Part shown: piece after piece, positions 55,961-64,000 of the stretch | Layout of the letters: each line of letters opens with the position of its first letter | How positions within the stretch are numbered: the stretch's first letter is position 1 | Source: Dyadobacter fermentans | Lineage (GTDB): Bacteria > Bacteroidota > Bacteroidia > Cytophagales > Spirosomataceae | Length of the DNA stretch: 64,000 bases | Reading direction: 5' to 3' | Assembly: GCF_019924045.1 (NCBI RefSeq) | Contig: NZ_JAHXBN010000011.1 | Coordinates: forward strand, 558,001 to 622,000 | Position numbers and translations under genes: made by a program | Notes under the pieces: model-generated | Told to the model about the DNA's origin: nothing | What the model saw: the letters and a program-made list of their open reading frames with translations, nothing else | Databases searched by the model: none

Positions 55961-57082
55961 TTATCGTTTGCCCATTGCCTGGTAAAGCCTGTCGGCTATC
56001 AGCTGGTTGAGCGTCGCACTGCCGTGGCCATCGTTCTTTCCCACAACACGCTCTTTTTCAGGAATTTTAACGACACCATCGTTGATTCCCACGACCGTTA
56101 CATTGTTCGCTTTCAGGTAATCTTCCACCGGCTTGGTATACCCTGCACTTTTATCGACCTGAAACAGGAACGGAATGAAAACGGCGTACATCTCCGCTTT
56201 CGTACTGTCGCGGTAAGCGAGCATTCCTGAAAGATCCCTCAAATGCGCATTCAGCACTGTGGTATCGGTATAAGCAGTTTGTACAAATTTTTCAAATGTA
56301 CTGAAACCGGTGTGCGGTAGTTGCCAATAAATGAAATTCGGCAGGTAAAAGCGCTTTACAATCGTCGCCATCGGGCCCTTGAGATCGGCATAAGGTTCGG
56401 CGCCGGTGAGAGTAAGGCCTTTTTCGCGGCCTACTTTCTCGATGTCATTGGGAAAATATTCCAGAATGATGATATCCGGTTTTACAGGGAAATCCTGCAA
56501 CCGCTTCACCTCGTCGCGTGTGTCCGCGCCCGACATTCCGAGGTTGTAAATTGTGTATTTGTCAGTCCCGAGCTTGGCTTCGAGCATATTCGAAAAACGC
56601 TCGTTGACATCTTTCAAACCATGTCCTGCCGCAAATGAGTCTCCGATCACGAGGACTTTCTTCTTTCCGGGTTCGTTCTCAACTTCCTTATCGTGGTAAC
56701 CCAGCGCATTCACCGGATGCCAGTACTTTTCCCACCATATCTGCGACGCTTTCGAAAGCACACCTTCATGGCTTTGCGGCACGTACATGAACACGATTTC
56801 AAGGAAAATCAACACGACTACCAGCGGCGTAACAATCGTTACAACATTGGCTACCAGCCCTTTGGCTTTGCTTTTCACCACACCATAGTAGAAAATGCGC
56901 AGGATCTCGATGATCAGCAGAAACCAGAATGCAAATTTGGCCAGACGTACATGCCAGCTGTCGCTCTGAGGGTATCCCGGATAATCGAACTTGATGTGAA
57001 ATTTGTCCGGGTAGAACAGGAACATAAACAGCAATCCGAGGAACAGGATGCGGATGATGCTGGTAACAATTTTAGATGCCAT
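55961..57082 (-). CDS. SGNH/GDSL-type hydrolase with N-terminal membrane segments
   Basis: 373 aa. About three membrane helices in the first 110 residues. The SGNH domain has block I VLVIGDSFAAGHG (Ser) and block II-like YNLGMSGADTRDE (Gly). Block III is EYFPNDI, and block V is near GKNDGHGSATLNQL (Asp/His). Such proteins esterify or de-esterify envelope glycans or small molecules. It begins 27 bases after the carbamoyltransferase gene. Confidence 0.82.
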   Translation of the reverse strand: MASKIVTSIIRILFLGLLFMFLFYPDKFHIKFDYPGYPQSDSWHVRLAKFAFWFLLIIEILRIFYYGVVKSKAKGLVANVVTIVTPLVVVLIFLEIVFMYVPQSHEGVLSKASQIWWEKYWHPVNALGYHDKEVENEPGKKKVLVIGDSFAAGHGLKDVNERFSNMLEAKLGTDKYTIYNLGMSGADTRDEVKRLQDFPVKPDIIILEYFPNDIEKVGREKGLTLTGAEPYADLKGPMATIVKRFYLPNFIYWQLPHTGFSTFEKFVQTAYTDTTVLNAHLRDLSGMLAYRDSTKAEMYAVFIPFLFQVDKSAGYTKPVEDYLKANNVTVVGINDGVVKIPEKERVVGKNDGHGSATLNQLIADRLYQAMGKR

Positions 57083-57109
57083 CAGTTTGGGTGCTCAATG
57101 AATAATGGA

Positions 57110-58975
57110 TTAGTCAAGAACGAATTCTTCCTTCCAGTTATCTTTTTCCAGCCATTCGGGCTGCTGCTTTTTGTCAAAAATATAGTTCCCTACTACGAGG
57201 TAATCCATTTCCGTGCGCATGAAGCAGCGATATGCATCATTCGGCGTGCACACGATCGGCTCCCCGCGTACGTTGAAACTCGTATTCACGATCACCGCGT
57301 AACCCGTCAATGCCTTGAACGAGTCGATCAGGTCGTAGTAACGCGGGTTGGTTTCCTTGTGTACCGTTTGAATACGAGCCGAGTAGTCGATGTGAGTAAT
57401 CGAAGGGAGGTCGGAGCGCTCGAAATAGAGTTTTTCGCGCAGGTCCAGCGAGCCGTAATTTGCCGGCACAGGCTTCCTGCGGCTTTCTGCCACCGGGTGC
57501 ACCAGCAGCATGTAAGGTGAAATACCGTCGTAATCGAAGTAGTCCTGACAATCCTCTGCTAGTACCGAAGGCGCAAAAGGCCGGAACGATTCGCGGTACT
57601 TGATCTTCAAATTCAGTTTTTTCTGCATTTCGGCATTCCGGGGGTCGCCCAGGATACTGCGGCCTCCCAAAGCACGCGGTCCGAACTCCATACGCCCCTG
57701 CACCCAGCCTACCACATTCCCTTCCGACAATAACCTTGCCGCTTCCTGCGTCAGGTCTTTGAAGTTCTCGTAATGCGTATAAACCGCCTTGTATTTCTTA
57801 GCCGTAAGAGCTACGTCCAGGTCTGAGAAGGTAGGCCCGAGGTAAGACCCGCGCATGGCGTCGGCCTTCCAGGTGACCTTTCTTTCCTGCCCAAAATAAA
57901 TATGATATGCGGCCTGTGCCGCTCCCAGCGCACCTCCTGCATCACCGGCGGCCGGCTGAATGAAGATGTCTTTGAAAATATTCGCCTTTTGCAGCTTACC
58001 GTTGGATACGCAGTTCAATGCAACACCACCAGCCATACAGAGGTAATCGGCCCCGGTGAGGCGTTTGGCTTCTTTGGCCATTCTCACCACCGCTTCCTCC
58101 GTGATATTCTGGATCGCGAGGCCAAGGTTACAATGCACGGCTTCGAGTGCATCTTCCGGCCTGCGGGTTTTGAACCCGAACAACGCTTCCCATTTATGCT
58201 CGTTCACCATTTTCAGGCCGGTAGCATAATCGAAATACTCCTGGTTGAGCCAAACCGACCCGTCTTCTTTCAGGTCTATGAGTTCTTTCAGGATAATTTC
58301 TTCGTAGCGCTTGATGTCCGGCGACGACGGGTCACCATACGGCGCGAGGCCCATCAGCTTGTATTCTCCCGAGTTTACGCGGAAACCCAGGAAGTAGGTA
58401 AATGCGGAATAAAGCAACCCGAGCGAATGCGGGAAACGCAGCTCTTTGAGGATGCTGATATCTTTCCCTTCACCCAGACAGATCGACGCCGTTGCCCATT
58501 CACCCACGCCGTCAATCGTCAGGATAGCCGATTTTTCGTAGGGCGAGGGATAATATGCACTGGCAGCGTGCGAGAGGTGGTGCTCGGGGAAGAGCATTTT
58601 CACCTTTTTCTTCTTTTTATCGTAGCCCAGTTTTTCCAGCTCCTCGTTGATAAGCCGTTTCAGGAACATCTTTTCCTTGATCCACACGGGCATCGCGGTC
58701 AGGAACGACCGTACGCCTTTAGGCGCAAATGCATAGTAAGTTTCGAGGAGCCTTTCAAATTTGAGTAGTGGTTTGTCGTAGAAAACGATTGCATCGAGCT
58801 CGTTAATGGACAAACCGCCGTATTCAAGGCAAAATGCAACTGCATTGGAGGGAAAACCGGGGTCGTGCTTTTTGCGTGTAAAACGCTCTTCCTGTGCTGC
58901 GGCAACAATTTCGCCATTATCTATAAGAGCCGCGGCCGAATCATGATAGAAAGCCGAGATACCTAAAATTTTCAT
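57110..58975 (-). CDS. Carbamoyltransferase (NodU/CmcH/SxtI-like)
   Basis: 621 aa. The N-terminal Kae1-like domain begins MKILGISAFYHDSAAALI and contains FPEHHLSHAASAYYPSPYE and LTIDGVGEWATASICLGEG. A C-terminal domain has GRMEFGPRALGGRSILGDPR, and NTSFNVRGEPIVCTPNDAYR near the end. These enzymes transfer carbamoyl from carbamoyl-phosphate to a hydroxyl of a sugar or secondary metabolite. The acceptor is unknown. It is first in a four-gene operon with the SGNH, DUF5989 and SxtJ genes. Confidence 0.92.
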   Translation of the reverse strand: MKILGISAFYHDSAAALIDNGEIVAAAQEERFTRKKHDPGFPSNAVAFCLEYGGLSINELDAIVFYDKPLLKFERLLETYYAFAPKGVRSFLTAMPVWIKEKMFLKRLINEELEKLGYDKKKKKVKMLFPEHHLSHAASAYYPSPYEKSAILTIDGVGEWATASICLGEGKDISILKELRFPHSLGLLYSAFTYFLGFRVNSGEYKLMGLAPYGDPSSPDIKRYEEIILKELIDLKEDGSVWLNQEYFDYATGLKMVNEHKWEALFGFKTRRPEDALEAVHCNLGLAIQNITEEAVVRMAKEAKRLTGADYLCMAGGVALNCVSNGKLQKANIFKDIFIQPAAGDAGGALGAAQAAYHIYFGQERKVTWKADAMRGSYLGPTFSDLDVALTAKKYKAVYTHYENFKDLTQEAARLLSEGNVVGWVQGRMEFGPRALGGRSILGDPRNAEMQKKLNLKIKYRESFRPFAPSVLAEDCQDYFDYDGISPYMLLVHPVAESRRKPVPANYGSLDLREKLYFERSDLPSITHIDYSARIQTVHKETNPRYYDLIDSFKALTGYAVIVNTSFNVRGEPIVCTPNDAYRCFMRTEMDYLVVGNYIFDKKQQPEWLEKDNWKEEFVLD

Positions 58976-59240
58976 TAACGCGTGATTAGAATAATGTGTA
59001 CAGTCTGGTGCTAAACCGTTCAAAAGGCGTGCAAGATAAGCATTTTGAGCAAGGCTGCAACCGGGCGCCGTTGGCTAATTACACGTATAATGTTATTAAG
59101 CGGTTCGGAATCAAGCAAATAAATAGCCCGGATAATGAAATGATAACAGCTTACATTACTGACCCGCATTTAAATGATTAATTATGAACCACTTCGAATG
59201 CCCAACTGATTCGCTGCATTATTCGGTGCCGTATGATAAA

Positions 59241-59624
59241 TCATACAATTTTGGTAGGCTTATGATGCTCGTCGAGCGCCACAAAGGTGAATATCCCCGT
59301 CACGGCCTTCTCGCGGCTTACCTCGTACATCTTCTCCACAAAAATATCGACGCGCACCTTCATGCTGGTATTTCCAACAGTCTCGACGCGCCCCACCAGC
59401 TCGATAATGGTCCCCGCGGGAATGGGGTGGGTAAAATCGATGCGGTCGGACGATACCGTTACGCATCGCAACCTTGAAAACCGCGTGGCTGCGATAAATG
59501 CGACCTCGTCCATCATCGACAGCGCCGTGCCGCCGAAAAGGGTATCGTAATGATTGGTGTTATTAGGGAAAACGGTTTTAAAAACACGGGTTTCCGAAGC
59601 GGAAATTCTATCTTCTAATGTCAA
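59241..59624 (-). CDS. Acyl-CoA thioesterase, hotdog fold (YciA/ACOT type)
   Basis: 127 aa. FPNNTNHYDTLFGGTALSMMDEVAFIAATRF is covered by the family pattern, with the catalytic Asp/Asn region in NHYDTLFGG and MMDEVAF. VTVSSDRIDFTHPIPAG and VEKMYEVSREKAVTG complete the fold. It hydrolyses acyl-CoA to acid and CoA. A phased repeat array lies directly upstream of its start. Confidence 0.9.
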   Translation of the reverse strand: MTLEDRISASETRVFKTVFPNNTNHYDTLFGGTALSMMDEVAFIAATRFSRLRCVTVSSDRIDFTHPIPAGTIIELVGRVETVGNTSMKVRVDIFVEKMYEVSREKAVTGIFTFVALDEHHKPTKIV

Positions 59625-59653
59625 AATGAAACGTTTTAATGGTGCTGGCGTCG

Positions 59654-59865
59654 GTCAGGTATGGTCAGGTATGGTCATTTTTAGTCAGGGATTGTCACTC
59701 GTAGTCAGGTGTAGTCAGGTATGGTCAGGGATAGTCATTCGTGGTCAGCTGTGGTCAGGAATAGTCAGGGATTGTCACCTCTGACTACACTTAACAATAA
59801 ATGACTACAATTGACAATAAATGACTACACATGACCATACCTGACAACTCCTGACAACACTTGAC
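59654..59865. repeat. 10-bp phased GTCA / TGAC inverted array
   Basis: GTCA occurs 13 times at exactly 10-base steps (first at 59654, last at 59774). It is then replaced by its complement TGAC in nine units at 10-base steps (59782 to 59862, the second reading TAAC). The symmetry centre is 59779.5. A 15-bp stretch at 59664-59678 is the perfect complement of 59831-59845. The array lies between the end of metE and the start of the thioesterase gene. Confidence 0.95.
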
Positions 59866-59883
59866 CATAAAGGTACACCGCCG

Positions 59884-62205
59884 CTATCCTGCGACTTCGA
59901 CCGATTCGCGCAGCAAGTTAGCCGCAGAAATCATGTTACGCAAAGCGGCTTCGGTTTCCGGCCATTTGCGGGTCTTCAATCCGCAGTCGGGGTTCACCCA
60001 CAAATTCCGCGCCGGAATTACCTTCAATGCCTTTTCCAGCAAAAAGATCATCTCGTCCACCGTCGGTACGCGGGGCGAGTGGATATCGTATACGCCGGGA
60101 CCAATTTCGTTCGGGTAATTGAACTGCGCGAACGCGTCGAGCAGCTCCATTTGCGAGCGCGACGTCTCGATCGTGATCACGTCGGCATCCATTGCGGCAA
60201 TGGAATCGATAATATCGTTAAACTCCGAGTAGCACATATGCGTGTGGATTTGCGTCTGGTCGGCCACACCCGCGGCGCTCAGGCGAAATGCGTCCACAGC
60301 CCATTTCAGATAGCTTTTCCAGGCGTGTTTCCGTAATGGCAATCCTTCGCGGATGGCCGGCTCGTCGATTTGAATTACTTTAATACCGGCCTTTTCCAAA
60401 TCCACTACTTCATCGCGTATGGCAAGCGCAATCTGGAATGTGGTATCCTTCCTCGGCTGGTCATCCCGCACGAACGACCATTGCAGGATCGTTACCGGGC
60501 CGGTAAGCATGCCTTTGACCAGCTTTTCGGAATTAGCTTGTGCAAATGCCGACCATTTCACGGTCATCGGCTCTTCACGTTCCACGTCACCATAAATGAT
60601 CGGTGGCTTCACACATCGGCTGCCATAACTCTGCACCCAGCCATTTTGGGTAAACACAAAACCTGAAAGCTGCTCGCCGAAATACTCCACCATATCGTTC
60701 CGCTCGAATTCGCCATGTACCAGCACGTCGATCCCGAGTTCTTCCTGCCAGCGCAGCGAATCGACGATTTCTTCGCGAATGCGGGTTTCATACTCGCCTG
60801 GCGTCAACGTGCCCTTTTTGAACTGCGCCCGGAGCTGCCGTACTTCATCCGTTTGCGGGAACGAGCCGATGGTCGTCGATGGGAACAATGGCAATTTCAG
60901 TTTTTCCGACTGAATGGCCTGCCGGATACTAAATGAATTCTGCCGGTCAAAATCCGGTTCGCGCACTTCACTAACCCGTGCTTTCACTGCCGGTTTGTGG
61001 ATCAATGCAGACGTGCGACGGCTTTCGATGGCCTTTTGATTGTGCAGAAATGCGTTATCATTCGCATAGTCAGCCGTTGCAAGCCTTGCCAAAGTGGTTA
61101 CCTCATTCAGTTTCTGTTTTGCAAATGCCAGCCAGTTTTTGATCTCCGGCGTCAGTACCGCCTCATTTTTCTCCAAATCCAGATCATAGGGGCTATGCAG
61201 TAACGACGACGACGGTGCTACCAAAACCCGCTCTTCTCCCAGCACATTTACAGCTGTGTGAATCCATTCTAACGATTTTTGATAATCGTTTTTCCAGATA
61301 TTCCGGCCGTCGACAACACCTAGTGAGAGCTTTTTGGTAGAAGATATAAATGCTTCATCTCCCAAAATCTGCGGTAACGTCTCCGCGCCGCGCGTCAAAT
61401 CGATATGCAATGCATCTACCGGCAAAGCGGTAGCGATGCTCAGGTTATCTTCCAGCGGCCCGAAATAGGTCGTTACCAGAATTCGCAGCTTCGGAAGCGC
61501 CTCTCTGATCTGGTTGTACGCACTCAGAAATGCCAGTTTATCCTTTTCATTCAAATCCAGCACCAATCCCGGTTCGTCAAGCTGCACCCATTCTATACCT
61601 CTTGCGGCAAGTTCTTTTAATATGGATATATAAACAGGTAAAAGGCTATCCAGGAGGTCAATACGATCGAAGCCGCCTTCCTTTTCTTTACCCAAAAGCA
61701 AATAGGTAACCGGTCCGAGCAGCACAGGTTTTGTGAGGATGCCTTTTTGCAATGCATCTTCAAATTCCAGCAAAACCTTTTCGGAATACCGCTTGAATTT
61801 CTGGTCTTTCACAAACTCGGGAACGAGGTAGTGATAGTTGGTATCAAACCATTTCGTCATCTCCATCGCACTGATATCCAACCCATTCTTCTGGTAACCG
61901 CGGGCCATCGCGAAATAGAGATCGAGCTCCTTGTTCGATTTGCCGTCGAGCAACTGGTGGTAACGCCCGGGAATAGCGCCTACCATCAGCGACGTATCGA
62001 GGACGTGGTCGTAAAGCGAAAAATCATTGGAAGGAATGAGGCCGATGCCTGCCTGCTGCTGCGTTTCCCAGTTCTGGTGACGGATCTTCCGGGCGATCTT
62101 TTGCAATGCATCGCGGTCGATGGTACCAGCCCAGAATTGCTCGTTGGCTTTTTTTAGCTCGCGAAGGCTTCCCACGCGCGGGTAGCCGAGGTTGTGTGAC
62201 AACAT
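59884..62205 (-). CDS. metE: Cobalamin-independent methionine synthase
   Basis: 773 aa, full length. N-terminal domain starts LGYPRVGSLRELKKANEQFW. The catalytic C-terminal domain shows TTIGSFPQTDEVR, the zinc ligands in HTHMCYSEF and NPDCGLKTRKW, and EPAIREGLPLR. It methylates homocysteine directly from 5-methyl-THF-triglutamate without B12. A cobalamin riboswitch lies upstream on the same strand, so expression should fall when B12 is plentiful. Confidence 0.96.
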   Translation of the reverse strand: MLSHNLGYPRVGSLRELKKANEQFWAGTIDRDALQKIARKIRHQNWETQQQAGIGLIPSNDFSLYDHVLDTSLMVGAIPGRYHQLLDGKSNKELDLYFAMARGYQKNGLDISAMEMTKWFDTNYHYLVPEFVKDQKFKRYSEKVLLEFEDALQKGILTKPVLLGPVTYLLLGKEKEGGFDRIDLLDSLLPVYISILKELAARGIEWVQLDEPGLVLDLNEKDKLAFLSAYNQIREALPKLRILVTTYFGPLEDNLSIATALPVDALHIDLTRGAETLPQILGDEAFISSTKKLSLGVVDGRNIWKNDYQKSLEWIHTAVNVLGEERVLVAPSSSLLHSPYDLDLEKNEAVLTPEIKNWLAFAKQKLNEVTTLARLATADYANDNAFLHNQKAIESRRTSALIHKPAVKARVSEVREPDFDRQNSFSIRQAIQSEKLKLPLFPSTTIGSFPQTDEVRQLRAQFKKGTLTPGEYETRIREEIVDSLRWQEELGIDVLVHGEFERNDMVEYFGEQLSGFVFTQNGWVQSYGSRCVKPPIIYGDVEREEPMTVKWSAFAQANSEKLVKGMLTGPVTILQWSFVRDDQPRKDTTFQIALAIRDEVVDLEKAGIKVIQIDEPAIREGLPLRKHAWKSYLKWAVDAFRLSAAGVADQTQIHTHMCYSEFNDIIDSIAAMDADVITIETSRSQMELLDAFAQFNYPNEIGPGVYDIHSPRVPTVDEMIFLLEKALKVIPARNLWVNPDCGLKTRKWPETEAALRNMISAANLLRESVEVAG

Positions 62206-62424
62206 ACTTTTGTGTTTAAAGAGTTAATAAAAACCCTGTGAAAACACCCTCCCATCCCGACAAAACGCCTGTTGCGTACGTTGGCCGGTACTTCATTCCA
62301 TTGCGGCAACACGCAGCTACCCTGCGAAACGAACAGATACAGTTTCCCCAAAACAGCCGGGTAGCCTGTGGTACTGCAATAAAATGTGGTAAATCAATGC
62401 TTGACTGCTCCCCACCCGTGAGGG
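62206..62424 (-). promoter_or_regulatory. metE leader between riboswitch and start codon
   Basis: About 220 bases of untranslated leader. It contains a CTACCC / GGGTAG pair on the minus strand and several GC-rich stems that may form the expression platform. A frame of 65 codons overlaps it but shows no protein-like features. Confidence 0.4.
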
Positions 62425-62595
62425 AAAAGCCATTGAGGATGATGGCAAGTCTCCTGGCTTGTATCATTTTTACCGCCCTTCTCGCCGCACCGGGGCGCTG
62501 CAATGGGACACGAGGGTAAAAACAGGCCCTGAATGCTCAGAGCGGATACTTACAGTAGCACGACTGCCCGTGAATTGCACACGGTTCCTTTTTGT
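62425..62595 (-). ncRNA. Cobalamin (B12) riboswitch
   Basis: Read on the minus strand, GGAACCGTG...CAATTCACGGGCAGTC, then GCTACTGTAAG and the B12 box AGCCAGGAGACTTGCC (62459-62444) follow in the consensus order and spacing of the cobalamin riboswitch. A GCCAT/ATGGC hairpin lies directly after the box. It is upstream of metE, the expected target. Confidence 0.9.
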
Positions 62596-63003
62596 TTTGC
62601 TCGATTTTGGCTGAGGGATCCAAAAGCAAAAACCATCACCCCGATTGACGGGCGTTCACAAAGAACTGCGTCAAATTTAGGCGTACGGTGCATTCGGCCG
62701 TAAATGGGGTATTGAATTAAGTGAAGTAGAGAAAAATTAGAGATGGGACAAGGATAAAATATCTGATTTGGGGTTGAAATCATGGCCCGAAAAGTGATTT
62801 TATGAATGGCGATTTCCGGGTCGCGAAAGCCAGGATTCAAACCGACGCTTTTCTTGCTCCGTCGCGATGCCACTTTCCGTCCTTCTTTCATAGCAGTCAT
62901 TAACGCCAGCCTTCTTGCTTTTTCCTGGCTAAGACCTTGGCCTTTTTTATTTGTATTAACAGCCTTCAGAAACGATTCGATTAACATTCGTTTTATAAAC
63001 ACG
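62596..63003. other. Intergenic region between metE riboswitch and nagB
   Basis: A -7-like TAAATTTG on the minus strand (62679-62672) could start the riboswitch transcript about 70 bases before the aptamer. A minus-strand frame from 62987 to 62550 has a plausible basic N-terminal half but runs into the promoter and riboswitch, so no gene is called here. Confidence 0.4.
62672..62679 (-). promoter_or_regulatory. Candidate -7 box of the metE transcript
   Basis: TAAATTTG on the minus strand matches TAnnTTTG and lies 77 bases upstream of the first conserved riboswitch bases. No TTG -33 element is clear. Confidence 0.45.
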
Positions 63004-63735
63004 CTATGAAATCGCCCCGGCTGCATCCGCGTCTAAGATAAACTCCGCATTCAAATGATTCTGCAAAACCGTCGCCGGGAAATCCTTTGAAACGGGGAAA
63101 GCGAGGGCGCGCCGGATTACCGGGGCTTTGGCTGCTCCCGAGGCCAGCAAAATAGCGGCGCGCGCTTCCAGAATGTGCCGGATACCAACGGTAATGCCCC
63201 GAGTAAGCATGGTGGGTTGCTTGAAATACTTCTGACCTACTTCCACTGTGACGGTATCGAGTTCGGAAATGTGGGCGTAGGTGTCCCAGGAGGTACCGGG
63301 TTCATTGAGCGCGAGGTGCCCGTTCATTCCTACTCCCAATATAATAAGGTCGAGGCCTCCGAGGCTTTCCACGACTTTGTTGATGCGGTCACATTCGGCT
63401 TGCGGATCAAAGGCCTTGCCGTCGAAAAAGACAATCTGGTCGGGACGGAGGCCGATCGGTTTCAGGAAATCGCGGTCGAGGAGGTCGCGGCAGCTGCCAT
63501 CGTCGCCGGCGCCAAGTCCTATCCATTCGTCGAGGCCGATGAAAATGCATTGGGAGAAATCGACGCGGCCGTTCTGGCTCGCGGCTACCAATGCGTCGAA
63601 CATGCCTTTTGGGCTGCTGCCGGACGGGAAGCAGATCACCGCCCTGGGTTTATGGTTCATGAGGTCGATCACACGCTCGGCAGCGGCGGAACTCATGAGC
63701 GCGTAGTCGGGGTGAATGCTGATTTTGGGTGTCAT
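63004..63735 (-). CDS. nagB: Glucosamine-6-phosphate deaminase
   Basis: 243 aa (slightly shorter than the usual 260). Converts GlcN-6-P to fructose-6-P and ammonia. Conserved segments are CFPSGSSPKGMFDAL (phosphate binding), GLDEWIGLGAGDDGS (catalytic Asp), LGVGMNGHLALNEPG (catalytic His and Glu pair) and LTRGITVGIRHIL. It is not next to nagA, which is on the other strand at 14047. Confidence 0.93.
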   Translation of the reverse strand: MTPKISIHPDYALMSSAAAERVIDLMNHKPRAVICFPSGSSPKGMFDALVAASQNGRVDFSQCIFIGLDEWIGLGAGDDGSCRDLLDRDFLKPIGLRPDQIVFFDGKAFDPQAECDRINKVVESLGGLDLIILGVGMNGHLALNEPGTSWDTYAHISELDTVTVEVGQKYFKQPTMLTRGITVGIRHILEARAAILLASGAAKAPVIRRALAFPVSKDFPATVLQNHLNAEFILDADAAGAIS

Positions 63736-63882
63736 GAAAAGCGGTGTTTAGGATCTCGGGCAGTCAATCTAAACATTCTTTTTTCAGACATGAACATTTA
63801 TCCATAAAAAACTCCAGAAACTGCAAACCCGATCCTAACTTTACCGCACATTGTTCAATTACATTATCATTCTACTTCAAAA

Positions 63883-64000
63883 ATGGAATACCGTATAGAA
63901 AAAGACACGATGGGCGAGGTGCAGGTGCCTGCGCATGTATACTGGGGCGCCCAGACGCAACGCTCGATCCAGAACTTTCCTATCGCACAGGATATCAATA
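63883..64000 (+). CDS. fumC: Fumarate hydratase class II (3' cut by window end)
   Basis: Only the first 39 codons are visible: [20 protein letters not shown] followed by [14 protein letters not shown]. This is the invariant N-terminus of class II fumarases; aspartase starts similarly, so the assignment is not absolute. The gene is divergent from nagB. Confidence 0.85.
   Translation, partial: MEYRIEKDTMGEVQVPAHVYWGAQTQRSIQNFPIAQDIN

Noticed and set aside
59654..59865. CRISPR array
   Set aside because: Spacing is 10 bases with a 4-base core and inverted halves; there are no 20-40-base repeats, no spacers of similar size and no cas genes.
62154..62351. 65-codon frame in the metE leader
   Set aside because: It overlaps the metE start, shows no domain or composition typical of a protein and lies in a region expected to be untranslated leader.
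62550..62987. Minus-strand frame of up to 146 codons between nagB and the metE riboswitch
   Set aside because: The N-terminal half is basic and faintly protein-like, but the C-terminal half covers the likely metE promoter and the first conserved bases of the riboswitch, so a real gene is unlikely.
14047..63735. nagA and nagB as one regulated operon
   Set aside because: They lie about 48 kb apart on opposite strands, and no shared operator motif was found upstream of both.

Overview
The window looks like chromosomal DNA of a Gram-negative member of the Bacteroidota, most likely a Cytophagales bacterium of the Dyadobacter/Spirosoma type. This is inferred from a type IX secretion C-terminal sorting domain, promoters of the TTG-N19-TAnnTTTG kind, weak ribosome binding sites with several TTG starts, lipoprotein signals and gene content. 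No rRNA is present. There is one tRNA (Glu, UUC), one insertion sequence, no CRISPR array and no clear prophage.

Layout. (1) 1-13020, plus strand: a tight cell-surface polysaccharide cluster. It holds a Wzt-type ABC ATPase (cut by the window start), a DegT aminotransferase, a GT-C-like membrane protein, WbqC, a NeuD/PglD-like acetyltransferase, GT4, two paralogous GT8-like proteins, a DUF5672 protein, a GT2, a Wzy/ligase-like membrane protein and an acyltransferase-3. Most junctions overlap or are a few bases apart, so this is probably one transcription unit. (2) 13113-20205: thioredoxin, a pentapeptide-repeat protein, NagA, a cobalamin-binding-type radical SAM enzyme, a Fic protein, a PIN-domain/small-protein pair and a serine hydrolase lipoprotein. 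(3) 20302-28681: secreted hydrolases (metallophosphatase, a two-module pectate-lyase-fold protein with ThuA, a CocE-type hydrolase, a metallo-beta-lactamase-fold enzyme). (4) 28753-31084: an AT-richer accessory patch with an ADP-ribosyltransferase-like putative toxin, a HicB-like orphan, two XRE regulators that share an almost identical 3' module, and a divergent small gene behind an operator-like inverted repeat. (5) 31155-36543: a T9SS cargo protein, a nucleotide-sugar epimerase, an ISL3-type (ISAon1-like) insertion sequence and tRNA-Glu. (6) 36798-51226: housekeeping and envelope genes (M14 peptidase, AroQ, XerD, SixA, SppA, BrkB, a CNT nucleoside transporter, MetH, an Lrp regulator). (7) 51302-55227: a PepSY-like lipoprotein, an ECF sigma factor with a membrane partner, and a Ppx/GppA phosphatase. 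(8) 55269-58975: a carbamoyltransferase / SGNH / DUF5989 / SxtJ cassette. (9) 59241-64000: thioesterase, MetE behind a cobalamin riboswitch, NagB and the start of FumC.

How they fit together. Regions 1 and 8 both look like surface-glycan assembly and decoration. MetH (B12-dependent) and MetE (B12-independent) make the same product, and the riboswitch upstream of metE should switch MetE off when B12 is available. NagA and NagB are consecutive steps of amino-sugar catabolism but lie about 48 kb apart. Two intergenic regions carry unusual phased inverted repeats: 8-bp units at 39288-39470 and 10-bp units at 59654-59865.
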